From Halomicrobium salinisoli (GTDB taxonomy: Archaea > Halobacteriota > Halobacteria > Halobacteriales > Haloarculaceae), in the NCBI RefSeq assembly GCF_020405185.1, contig NZ_CP084464.1:124001-188000 (forward strand): DNA of 64,000 bases, given 5' to 3'. This document shows, piece by piece, positions 36,787 through 44,855 of this stretch. A model generated the notes under the pieces. The model did no database searches. It was not told the DNA's origin and saw only the letters and a program-made list of their open reading frames with translations. A program made the translations under genes and the position numbers. Each line of letters opens with the position of its first letter. Position 1 is the stretch's first letter.

Positions 36787-36995
36787 GACGGGGACGAACC
36801 CGGCTGCGACGCCTCGCTGCCGCGCAGCCGTCGTAGGCGATCCGTGCCGGCGCCCTCGGCCCAGCGGAACTGTCCCGCCCGACCGGGCCGATCTCGGCGG
36901 TACGTCCGGGGCACGGGTTCGACGAGGACCGGCTGGACGGCCCTGACTACGGGGGCCCGACGATCCATCCCGCCGACGGCGCCCGATGGACGCAC
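36787..36995 (+). pseudogene. Decayed 5' fragment of a second GH43 gene
   Basis: Directly after the GH43 stop, the sequence repeats the start of that same gene. The frame at 36900-36995 reads VRPGHGFDEDRLDGPDYGGP followed by TIHPADGARWTH, which aligns with VRPGDGFYENPLYGPDFADP and TVHRADDGTWWA of the intact GH43. The start codon is now ACG, the Tat signal segment is frameshifted, and similarity ends after about 36995. The esterase gene converges on it. It is a relic of a tandem copy, not an active gene. Confidence 0.8.
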
Positions 36996-37066
36996 CCTTC
37001 GGGCGGGCGCTCGAGCACCGCACCTCTGCGGCGGCCCCGGACGACGTCAACGCCCGCGACGGCGTG

Positions 37067-38056
37067 TCAGTCGAACTGGTTGCGCAACTTCGTCGCGATC
37101 TCTTCGTATGCCTCGTGCGCAGGATCCACGTCCACCGGATCTCCGATCATCGCGAAGAATCCGTGCACCATCGCTGGATAATTGCTGAACGAGACGGGAA
37201 CCTCGGCCTGCCGCAACTGGTCGGCGTACAGAGCCCCGACGTCCCGAAGCGGATCGAACCCCGCCGTGAGAATCGTCGCCGGCGGTAGGCCGGAGAGGTC
37301 GCCCGATTTCCGCGGCCAGGCGTAGTAGTTCGCGTCGTCGATGTCCGACTCCGTGTAGCGGTCGTAGACCACGTCCATGATCTCTGCAGTCAGGCCGTAG
37401 CCGTCCGAATTCTCCCGGTACGCCAGCGTGGTCTGGGCACCGCCCATAGCGGGGTAGATCAGTACCTGATGGGCTATGTCGGGCCCGTCGCGGTCGCGGG
37501 CCAGCAGCGCGGTCGCGGCGGCCAGATTGCCGCCGGCGCTATCGCCCATGACGACCGTTCGTTCGGGATCTATCCCGCGGACGTCGTCCGTCGTGGCTAT
37601 CCACTCCAGCACCGCATAGCAGTCCCGGAGACCGGCGGGAAACGGGTCTTCCGGCGCCAGTCGGTACCCGACGCTGACGACGGGATAGCCCGTCTCCGCC
37701 GTCAGGTTCCGGCAGATCCGGTTGTGCGTCTCGATACTTCCGGAGATCCAGCCGCCGCCGTGGATGTACACGATCACCGGGTCGGCCCGCGAGCGATCGG
37801 TCCGCGAGTCGTAGAGTCTGACTGGAACGTCCCCGTCCGGACCAGGGACCGTTCGGTCTTCGACGTGCTCGACGGGGATGTCGAGGTCCTCGCTCAACGG
37901 ACTCTCTTCGTCCATCTCGCGTATCTCCTCGAGCGACAGCTCCCGGTACGACGGACCGTCGTCGGCGCTGGCGGCCGCCAGGTGTTCCGCAATCGCGGGG
38001 TGTACCGTATCGGCTCTCGCTGCTTCGAACGCATCGGAAGGTGGTGCTGACGTCAT
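37067..38056 (-). CDS. Alpha/beta-hydrolase (HSL-type esterase)
   Basis: A 329-residue protein of the hormone-sensitive-lipase-like family. The oxyanion motif is VYIHGGGWISGS near residue 82, the nucleophile motif is GDSAGGNLAAA near residue 155, and the Asp and His are in AGFDPLRD and YPAMVHGFF. No signal peptide is present. Such enzymes cleave short acyl esters; its place beside xylan-degrading genes hints at removal of acetyl groups from imported oligosaccharides, which is inference. I start at the ATG at 38056 (MTSAPPSDAFE) rather than 38092. The 38057-38380 region upstream holds promoter-like DNA only. Confidence 0.88.
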   Translation of the reverse strand: MTSAPPSDAFEAARADTVHPAIAEHLAAASADDGPSYRELSLEEIREMDEESPLSEDLDIPVEHVEDRTVPGPDGDVPVRLYDSRTDRSRADPVIVYIHGGGWISGSIETHNRICRNLTAETGYPVVSVGYRLAPEDPFPAGLRDCYAVLEWIATTDDVRGIDPERTVVMGDSAGGNLAAATALLARDRDGPDIAHQVLIYPAMGGAQTTLAYRENSDGYGLTAEIMDVVYDRYTESDIDDANYYAWPRKSGDLSGLPPATILTAGFDPLRDVGALYADQLRQAEVPVSFSNYPAMVHGFFAMIGDPVDVDPAHEAYEEIATKLRNQFD

Positions 38057-38348
38057 GAGATTCTGTCCGTTAATACCGTCTCGCGCCCGCACGTTCAGTT
38101 CGGCGGAGTAAATAAGTTAGCACTCCTCGCGGGACGAGCGGGTAGATGCCGGCTGTCGAAGCCACGTCGTCCACTGAAGGCGTGCGGTCTTCCGATCAAA
38201 CCGCAGCGGCCTCAGAGGGGTGCGCGTTCACGGCCACTGGTGTCTCGAGCTCGGAGAGAACGGTGCTGGAGCGGGAGCGACTGCCGGTGCAATCCAGCGG
38301 TTCCAGAAGGGTCACGTTCTAGTGACGTCCCCGAGTCAGGTAACGCAA

Positions 38349-38358
38349 TACTTTATAT
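38349..38358 (+). promoter_or_regulatory. TATA box of the GH68 gene
   Basis: The element actttatata lies 23-32 nt before the ATG at 38381, the classic spacing for a haloarchaeal leaderless transcript. The rest of 38057-38380 contains no gene. Confidence 0.65.
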
Positions 38359-38380
38359 AGATTAGAGTGGACTGGGGAGT

Positions 38381-39658
38381 ATGGCTGACCGCCCGTTGAG
38401 CGATGAGCGGGGCGTCCGGGGAGATTTCTCCTGTTCGTCCTGGACACGCGAGCAGGCAGAGTCAATTTCCCGAGAGGAAACGAACGTCGCTCCGATCATC
38501 AATCCGCCCCAGACGCGACTGGACGAGGACCTGCAACTCTGGGACACGTGGCTACTGCGGGATCGATTCGGTGAGGTCACCACCATCGACGGATGGCGCG
38601 TCGCGTTCTCGCTGACTGCGCCCGCGGATCTGTCACCCAGGGATCGGCACGACGTCGCGTCGATACGGTACTTCTACTCGCGCGACGGGAAACAGTGGGA
38701 GTGTGGCGGCGAGCTGTTCGAGGGCGACGCGTACGGTCAGCGGCAGTGGTCCGGTTCGGCGGTGTACGACGACGGTGACCTGTACGTCTTCTACACGGCC
38801 ACCGGTCACCGTGGCGACACCGAAATAACGGACACCCAGCGGATCGCCGGCGCGACGACCGACCGCGTCGGGACCGCGACAGAGGCGGTCACGATCGAGG
38901 GGCCGTGGTCTCACGAAATTCTGCTGGAGCCCGACGGCGACTGGTACGAGACCGAGGGCCAGTCCGAGGGGATGACCTACACGTTCCGGGACCCGTGGTT
39001 CTACGAGGACCCCCGAACGGGTGAGACGTATCTCCTGTTCGAGGCGAACACCCCCGTTTCCGAGACGGAGGGCACCTGCGGCGACGGTACCGATCGACGT
39101 CAGTACAACGGGTGTGTCGGGGTCGCCGTCTCACCGTCACGGGACCCGTTCGACTGGGAACTCCGTGCGCCGCTCCTCGTCGGAACCGGCGTCAACCACG
39201 AACTGGAACGGCCACACGTCGTCCGCCACGACGACCGCTATTACCTCTTCGTCTCCACTCACAGGCACATGTTCGCCCCGGGCGTCGAGGGGTACGACGG
39301 GCTCTACGGCTGGGTCGCCGATTCGTTCCGGGGCCCGTACCGTCCGATCAACGATTCCGGGCTCGTCGTGACGAATCCGAGTGACGCTCCGTTCCAGTCG
39401 TACTCGTGGATGGTCTACGCCCACGGCGAGGAGCTGCTCGTGCACTCGTTTTTCAACTACTACGACTTCGCGGGCGATTCGCTCGACGAGATCACCCAGC
39501 TCTCCGAGAGCGAACAGTCTCGGCGGTTCGGAGGGACGCTCGGTCCGACCCTGCGGCTCGAGGTCGACGGAGGTCGAAGCGAACTCCTCGGGACTCTCGA
39601 TTCCTGGCATCTACCCACCGGAGACGATACGCTACCGGAGCCGGTCGAGAATCGGTAA
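38381..39658 (+). CDS. GH68 levansucrase/inulosucrase-type enzyme
   Basis: A 425-residue protein with the GH68 catalytic triad: nucleophile D55 in QLWDTWLLRD, the RDP motif (R203-D204) in TFRDPWFYEDP, and acid/base E276 in NHELERPHVV. Other landmarks are WSGSAVYDDGDLYVFYTA and LFVSTHRHMF. GH68 enzymes transfer fructose from sucrose to build levan or inulin, or hydrolyse sucrose. No Sec or Tat signal is visible, which is unusual for an enzyme making an extracellular polymer. The choice between levansucrase and inulosucrase cannot be made by eye. It has its own promoter, and the transporter operon converges on it. Confidence 0.87.
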   Translation: MADRPLSDERGVRGDFSCSSWTREQAESISREETNVAPIINPPQTRLDEDLQLWDTWLLRDRFGEVTTIDGWRVAFSLTAPADLSPRDRHDVASIRYFYSRDGKQWECGGELFEGDAYGQRQWSGSAVYDDGDLYVFYTATGHRGDTEITDTQRIAGATTDRVGTATEAVTIEGPWSHEILLEPDGDWYETEGQSEGMTYTFRDPWFYEDPRTGETYLLFEANTPVSETEGTCGDGTDRRQYNGCVGVAVSPSRDPFDWELRAPLLVGTGVNHELERPHVVRHDDRYYLFVSTHRHMFAPGVEGYDGLYGWVADSFRGPYRPINDSGLVVTNPSDAPFQSYSWMVYAHGEELLVHSFFNYYDFAGDSLDEITQLSESEQSRRFGGTLGPTLRLEVDGGRSELLGTLDSWHLPTGDDTLPEPVENR

Positions 39659-39723
39659 CTCGTCGTCGGCACGGTATCGACCGGGTGCCGCGGCCCGATA
39701 GGAAAGGAGACCGCCGAACGCCG

Positions 39724-40335
39724 CTACGTTTCGCCGACGTCGTCCACTAACCGCACCTGGATCGAGAACGCGGCACCGGCGTACAGGAGCACGAACGCGA
39801 CCGAGAAAACGACGGTGACCAGGAGGACCCCCAGCGTGAGGAGCCCCACGAGCATCGCGATTGTCGGGTTCGCGGCGACCCAGCGGACGCCGGTCCGAAC
39901 CGCCTCTCCGCCAGTCTGACCGTCGGCGAGGGCGACGAACGTCGGCATCATCACCAGCGAGAGGTAGAGTCCCGTGTAGAAGGTCGCCAGACCCAGTCCG
40001 AGTCTGATAGCCGTAATGCCTCCAGAGAGGGAGTACAGGTACCCGGCCGAGATACTCAGGAACAGCGGCGGGAGCAGGCCGAAGACGGTCGCGGGAACGA
40101 ACTGGCGCCTGACGACGGCGAGCACTCGACGGGGCTCGACGCGGTTTCGGTCGGAATCCAGATTGCGGATAGCGACGTACGCGCCGAGCGTGACCGGACC
40201 GATAGTGACGACGAACAGGGACCCGATCGTCCAGAGGAAGCTGATGACGACGAGCCAGTAGCTGTTCTCGTAGACGAACGCGCCCGTTCCCGAAAGGCCG
40301 TTCTCGAGCCGTCCGGTGGACGCGCTGTCGAACAT
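39724..40335 (-). CDS. YesL-like (DUF624) membrane protein
   Basis: A 203-residue protein with about five or six transmembrane helices. The start VYENSYWLVVISFLWTIGSLFVVTIGPVTLGAYVAI matches the DUF624/YesL pattern. YesL-type genes are frequently found beside carbohydrate ABC transporters in bacteria. The ATG at 40335 overlaps the permease stop (TAATG), so it is the last gene of the transporter operon and is translationally coupled. Its molecular role is unknown; assistance in uptake or assembly of the permease is a guess. Confidence 0.8.
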   Translation of the reverse strand: MFDSASTGRLENGLSGTGAFVYENSYWLVVISFLWTIGSLFVVTIGPVTLGAYVAIRNLDSDRNRVEPRRVLAVVRRQFVPATVFGLLPPLFLSISAGYLYSLSGGITAIRLGLGLATFYTGLYLSLVMMPTFVALADGQTGGEAVRTGVRWVAANPTIAMLVGLLTLGVLLVTVVFSVAFVLLYAGAAFSIQVRLVDDVGET

Positions 40336-41192
40336 TATCCGGTCCCCGCCTGCATCTGGACGCTCGAGATGAGCTTGTCCTGGAAGATCAGGAACACGAC
40401 GAACAGCGGCAGCGAGATCACTGCCAGGCCCGCCATCAGGCGGTTCGCGTCGTCCTGATAGACGCTCTGTAGAGTGGTCGCTCCGACCGGCAGCGTGTAC
40501 GCCATGTCGTTGTTGAGGACGATCAGCGGCCACAGGTACTGGTTCCAGCTCCAGACGAACATAAAGAGCGCCAGGGCCGTTATCACCGGCAGCGACAGCG
40601 GCAGGATGATCTGGGCGTAGATTCTGAACGTGGAGAACCCGTCCATCCTGGCGGACTCTTCCAGTTCCTCCGGGATATCGCGGAAGAACTGGACCAGCAG
40701 GAAGACGCCCAGCGGCGTCGCGGTGAAGGGCAAGATGATCGCCCAGTAGGAGTTCGTCCATCCCACCTGGGTGATCAGCGTGAACAGCGGAATGATGTTG
40801 ACGTGTGGCGGGACCATGAAGCTCGCGATGACGATGCCGAACAGGATGCGTTGGCCCGGCCACTCTAGCCTCGTCAGTGCGAACGCGACCATGGAGTCGA
40901 CGACCAGAACGAGGGCCGTCGTGATCGTCGAGATGACGAGCGTGTTCCAGATCCAGCGATAGATCAGATCACGCGTGGTGAAGACCTCGATCCAGTACTG
41001 GAAGGTGATGCCGGCCGGAATCCAGTGCATGCCGAACAGCTGGTCGGACGGCGTCACCGAGAGGACGAACATCCGGAACAGCGGAACTGCGAACAGGGCC
41101 GCCAGACCGTACATCACCACGTAGACGCCGACGGTGTAGAGGGTCTTCCGGTCGAGCGAGACGTCGTCGACGGCGGAGGCGAGCAGCGACAT
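40335..41192 (-). CDS. Carbohydrate ABC transporter permease (MalG/UgpE-like)
   Basis: A 285-residue permease with about six transmembrane helices. The EAA loop is ELEESARMDGFSTFRIYAQIILPLS near residues 185-210. The ATG at 41192 overlaps the stop of the preceding permease (TGATG), so both subunits are made in equal amounts. It forms the translocation pore with the permease encoded upstream. The substrate is inferred from the surrounding GH10, GH43 and GH51 genes as xylo- or arabino-oligosaccharides, although the adjacent GH68 gene makes a fructose-containing sugar another option. Confidence 0.92.
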   Translation of the reverse strand: MSLLASAVDDVSLDRKTLYTVGVYVVMYGLAALFAVPLFRMFVLSVTPSDQLFGMHWIPAGITFQYWIEVFTTRDLIYRWIWNTLVISTITTALVLVVDSMVAFALTRLEWPGQRILFGIVIASFMVPPHVNIIPLFTLITQVGWTNSYWAIILPFTATPLGVFLLVQFFRDIPEELEESARMDGFSTFRIYAQIILPLSLPVITALALFMFVWSWNQYLWPLIVLNNDMAYTLPVGATTLQSVYQDDANRLMAGLAVISLPLFVVFLIFQDKLISSVQMQAGTG

Positions 41193-42097
41193 CACTCGTC
41201 CACCCCCCGCCCGACGATGACGTAGTTCAGTACCGAGACGCCGACCAGGATCAACAGGATGACGTACCCGACCGCTGCCCCGTATCCGAGGTCGAACGTC
41301 TGGAAGCCCAGCTGGTAGAGGTAGTACACCAGCGTGACGGTGGACTGGCTCGGGCCACCGCTGGTCATCGTCTCGACCTGGCCGAACACCTGGAACTGGA
41401 AGACGGTGCCCGCGATCAGGACGAACACGATGGCGTTTTTCATCTGCGGGAGCGTGATGTCCCAGAACTGGCGCCACGGCCCGGCCCCGTCCAGTCGGGC
41501 GGCCTCGTAGAGGCGTTCCGGGACCTTCTGGCGCGACGCGAGAAGGACGGCGAAGTAGAAGCCGGTCTGCCACCAGACGGTCACCAGCGACAGCGCGGGG
41601 AGCGCGAACGTCTCACTGGTGAGGACGCCACCGACGTACTTGCCGAGGTACACCGTGAACACGCCGTTAGACGCGTACAGCTGTAGCCACAGAAACCCGA
41701 CGATAGAGACCGTCATGACGTACGGGACGAAGTAGAAGAACTGGAGGACCTTCTTGCCCTTGATTCCTCTATTGATCCCGAGGGCGATCACCATGCTGAC
41801 GACGAGCAACGACGGGACTGTGAGTACGACGAACCACGTCGTGTTCGTCAGCGCCTGCCAGAATAGCGGATCGGAAAGCAGCGTGGAGTAGTTTGCGAGA
41901 CCGACGAACTCCGACTGGGCCGGATTCAGGAGGTCCCACTCGAAGAAGCTCATGTAGAGCCCCTTCAACAGTGGATAGAACAGGAACGCACTGAACACCG
42001 CGATGTACGGCAGTGCGAACAGGAACCCGTGGAGCGTTTCACGGTCAACCCTGTCGGTTACCGCGGAGACGCCTCCAGTGGTTGATCTTGTCGCCAT
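41192..42097 (-). CDS. Carbohydrate ABC transporter permease (MalF/UgpA-like)
   Basis: A 301-residue permease. The N-terminal helix FLFALPYIAVFSAFLFYPLLKGLYMSFFEWDL and the EAA loop VPERLYEAARLDGAGPWRQFWDITLPQMK (near 195-223) are typical of the UgpA-type half of binding-protein-dependent sugar importers. It follows the binding-protein gene by 28 nt and overlaps the next permease start, so it lies within one operon. Confidence 0.92.
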   Translation of the reverse strand: MATRSTTGGVSAVTDRVDRETLHGFLFALPYIAVFSAFLFYPLLKGLYMSFFEWDLLNPAQSEFVGLANYSTLLSDPLFWQALTNTTWFVVLTVPSLLVVSMVIALGINRGIKGKKVLQFFYFVPYVMTVSIVGFLWLQLYASNGVFTVYLGKYVGGVLTSETFALPALSLVTVWWQTGFYFAVLLASRQKVPERLYEAARLDGAGPWRQFWDITLPQMKNAIVFVLIAGTVFQFQVFGQVETMTSGGPSQSTVTLVYYLYQLGFQTFDLGYGAAVGYVILLILVGVSVLNYVIVGRGVDE

Positions 42098-42125
42098 TGT
42101 CGGTTGATGTGGTCAGTTCAGGCTA

Positions 42126-43508
42126 TTAGTTCATCCGGTCGCGAATCGCCGTCGCGGACTTGTTGATACCGTCCTGGGGTTCGATGTTCTGGGCGTAGAT
42201 GCTCGACAGCGAACCGCCGATCTCCGGCGCGTAGAGGTTGATATCGGTCTGCGGCTGGTATCGGAGCTGGTCGTTCTCCGCCATTTCGGCCAGCGTCTTG
42301 ACGATCTCGTACTCCTCGTAGACCGGGTGGCTCGTCACTTCGTCGGACTCGGCCACCTTCGGCGTCGGGGGCAGGTGGCCGGCCTTCGTCGCCCAGACCG
42401 GATTGTTCTGGGTGATGTACTCGACGAACTTGACCCGGGCCTTCTTCTCGGCGTTCGTGTGGTTCGGGTTCGACGGGAAGAAGAAGCTGTTGCTCTCACA
42501 GAACGTCTTCTTCGTGTCACCGGCGAACGACCACGGCGAGTGGTAGGTGAAGTCGAGGCCGTCGATGAACTCGTTGTTGTCGTTCTGTAGCCGATTGGCC
42601 ATCCAGTTCCCCATGAAGCCCATCGCGGCCTGGTCGTTCTTGAACTCGTTAATCCGGACGTTCGAGTCCGAGAGGTCGTCCGTGTAGTCCCAGCCGCGCT
42701 CGCCAGTCACGGAATCGTAGAAGTTGGCCGCCGCGAGGCCCGCATCGGTCTCGTGGAACACGGGTTCACCGGTACTCGGATCCCCGTTTTTGAACATGTT
42801 GCCCCCCTGCTGTTTCACGAGGGAGAAGTAGACCCGAAAGCCCTCGTAGAGATTGTCGTACGTTTGCAGGAAGAAGGGGCGCTTGTCGGTGTTCTCCTTG
42901 ACGGCGTTCGCGGCCTCTGCGAGTTCCTCCGGCGTCGACGGCGCCGTCGGTGCGCCAGCCTCGTCGAGCACGGTGTTGTTCGTCGCGAGCATCATCCCGT
43001 GGATGTCCATGGGGAGCGCGACGGTATCCCCGCCCGCCGTTGCGGCCGGCCTGACGATGTCGTAGTACGGATTCAGTCCGTCCTGGAGGTACTCGTCGAT
43101 CGGGTCGAGGATGCCCTCCGAGTTGAAGTACGACGAGAACGACATCCAGTAGGACGCGACGTGCGGTGCGTTACCAGACGCCGCGGCCGTGGTGAGTTTG
43201 GTCGTCATCTCACCGAACGGGACCGACTGCGTGTTCACCGTAATGTTCGGGTGCTCGTCCTCGAACTCGGAGGTCAGGATCTCCAGTTCGGCGGCCTCGG
43301 TCCCGCCGAACGATTCCCAGAACGTGATTTCGACGTCCTGTGACGCCGTCGTCTTCGTCGCGCTGCCGGTGTTCCCGTCACCGGAACCGTCCTCTCCATC
43401 GCTCCCTCCGCCACCGGAACAGCCAGCGAGGCCGGAAATGCCCGCGATACCGAGTCCCTTGATGGCTCTACGGCGACTGATTTTACTAGTGGTACCCTCG
43501 AAGGGCAT
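42126..43508 (-). CDS. Carbohydrate-binding lipoprotein of ABC importer
   Basis: About 460 residues. The N-terminus has a twin-arginine signal (KISRRRAIKGLGIAG) followed by the lipobox GLAGCSG, then an acidic Gly/Ser linker, so it is a Tat-exported lipoprotein. The body is a family-1 binding protein with EITFWESFGGTEAAELEILTSEFEDEHPNITV and AAMGFMGNWMANRLQ. It captures the sugar outside the cell for the two permeases. I use the ATG at 43508, because a TATA-like box (ttttatatg on the minus strand, 43531-43540) lies 23-32 nt upstream. Confidence 0.92.
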   Translation of the reverse strand: MPFEGTTSKISRRRAIKGLGIAGISGLAGCSGGGGSDGEDGSGDGNTGSATKTTASQDVEITFWESFGGTEAAELEILTSEFEDEHPNITVNTQSVPFGEMTTKLTTAAASGNAPHVASYWMSFSSYFNSEGILDPIDEYLQDGLNPYYDIVRPAATAGGDTVALPMDIHGMMLATNNTVLDEAGAPTAPSTPEELAEAANAVKENTDKRPFFLQTYDNLYEGFRVYFSLVKQQGGNMFKNGDPSTGEPVFHETDAGLAAANFYDSVTGERGWDYTDDLSDSNVRINEFKNDQAAMGFMGNWMANRLQNDNNEFIDGLDFTYHSPWSFAGDTKKTFCESNSFFFPSNPNHTNAEKKARVKFVEYITQNNPVWATKAGHLPPTPKVAESDEVTSHPVYEEYEIVKTLAEMAENDQLRYQPQTDINLYAPEIGGSLSSIYAQNIEPQDGINKSATAIRDRMN

Positions 43509-43643
43509 GGATAGCAATCAATGTACATCACATATAAAATCTCGCATTTTAGATTGCTTGAGAAACCAATTCAAGTAGAAACTACCATTGAGTCTGATAC
43601 ATCTGCGCAACGTTGAAATATGATGGGGGGATGCGCATTAGGT
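43509..43643. promoter_or_regulatory. Divergent promoter of the second sugar importer
   Basis: Two TATA-like boxes face outward: catataaaat (43531-43540) for the binding-protein operon, and gttgaaatatg (about 43613-43623) for the ATPase gene at 43644, each at leaderless spacing. Between them, CTTGA and TCAAG form an inverted repeat separated by nine bases near 43556-43574, a candidate operator for the TrmB or IclR regulators encoded downstream. Confidence 0.5.
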
Positions 43644-44780
43644 ATGGGTACTATCGAGATCGACGAGGTGCGCAAGGAGTACGACTCGGACGAGGGCACC
43701 ATCGTAGCAGTTGACGGGGTGTCGCTGTCCGTGGACGACGGGGAGTTCGTCACGATCGTCGGTCCGTCGGGCTCGGGGAAGTCGACGCTGCTACGCATGC
43801 TCGCGGGTCTGGAATCGATCACGGACGGGACGATCTCGATCGACGGCGAGACGATCAACGACGTGCCGCCGCAGGACCGCGGGGTCGCGATGGTCTTCCA
43901 GGAATACGCGCTCTATCCACACATGAGCGTCCGGAAGAACATGACCTACGGCCTGAAGCTGACCACCGACCTCGCGAAGGAGGAGATCAACCGCCGAGTC
44001 GAGGAGACGGCGGAGATGATGGGGATAGAGGATCTCCTGGAGAAGAAACCGGGCAATCTCTCCGGTGGCCAGCAACAGCGCGTGGCGACCGGTCGAGCGA
44101 TCGTTCGCGATCCGGAGGTCTTCCTGTTCGACGAGCCGCTCTCGAACCTCGACGCGAAGCTCCGGCTTCACATGCGGACTGAACTCCAGCGGATCCAGGA
44201 AGACCTGGGCACGACGTCGATCTACGTCACGCACGACCAGACGGAAGCGATGACGATGAGCGACCGGATCGTCATCCTCGACGAGGGGGAGATCCAACAG
44301 GTCGGTACTCCGGAAGAGGTGTACGCCCGTCCCAGCAACCGGTTCGTCGCGGACTTCATCGGCAGTCCGTCGATGAACTTCTTCGACGTGACAATCGAGG
44401 GCAACCGGCTCGTCGGAGCCGACTTCGAATACGCCGTCTCGGACGACCTCCTCGACAGCGTCGATCAGGACGTAGACCCCGGGAACCTCGTCCTCGGTAT
44501 CAGACCCGAGCACATCGCGATCGCCGACGACGATACGAACACGATCGAGGTCCACCTGGACGTGCTCGAACACGAGGGCAGCGACAACTACCTCTACCTC
44601 GTGAACGAGGAAACGGAGTGGACCGTGAGGGTTCCCGGCAACGAGATGATGGAGGCCGGGACGAACGTCGATCTGACGCTTCCCGAAGAGCACCTGCACC
44701 TGTTCGATCAGGAGACGGGGCGTAACGTGCTACTCAGAGAGGACTCGACTCCCCCGGAGACGACGGCAGCCACGAAGTGA
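43644..44780 (+). CDS. ABC transporter ATP-binding protein (UgpC/MsmX-like)
   Basis: A 378-residue ATPase with Walker A GPSGSGKST, Q-loop VFQEYALYPHMS, signature LSGGQQQR, Walker B VFLFDEPLSNLD and switch His YVTHDQTEA. The C-terminal regulatory OB fold contains GIRPEHIA and GSDNYLYLV. The ATG at 43644 (MGTIEIDEV) is favoured by the TATA spacing and homology. It is divergent from the binding-protein and permease operon, mirroring the layout at 10597. Such ATPases may serve more than one importer. Confidence 0.94.
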   Translation: MGTIEIDEVRKEYDSDEGTIVAVDGVSLSVDDGEFVTIVGPSGSGKSTLLRMLAGLESITDGTISIDGETINDVPPQDRGVAMVFQEYALYPHMSVRKNMTYGLKLTTDLAKEEINRRVEETAEMMGIEDLLEKKPGNLSGGQQQRVATGRAIVRDPEVFLFDEPLSNLDAKLRLHMRTELQRIQEDLGTTSIYVTHDQTEAMTMSDRIVILDEGEIQQVGTPEEVYARPSNRFVADFIGSPSMNFFDVTIEGNRLVGADFEYAVSDDLLDSVDQDVDPGNLVLGIRPEHIAIADDDTNTIEVHLDVLEHEGSDNYLYLVNEETEWTVRVPGNEMMEAGTNVDLTLPEEHLHLFDQETGRNVLLREDSTPPETTAATK

Positions 44781-44855
44781 GTCCGACCTCCGCCACTCGC
44801 AGACTGCACATCTCGTCGCAGCCTGGTTCCACCTGCCTCTCATTTCAGGGCCGAC

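Larger units (their letters stand above)
34782..36995 (+). repeat. Tandem segmental repeat spanning dockerin module and following gene start
   Basis: The stretch 34782-35223 recurs at 36556-36995, a period of about 1774 bp. The first 255 bp (dockerin-like module, stop codon, GAGATGGGG-like start and ACGAACCCGGCTG) are close to identical by eye. The following 185 bp, which encode the N-terminus of the GH43 protein in the first copy, are still clearly alignable in the second copy but carry many changes. This shows that a glycosidase unit was duplicated head-to-tail through its dockerin region. Confidence 0.85.
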
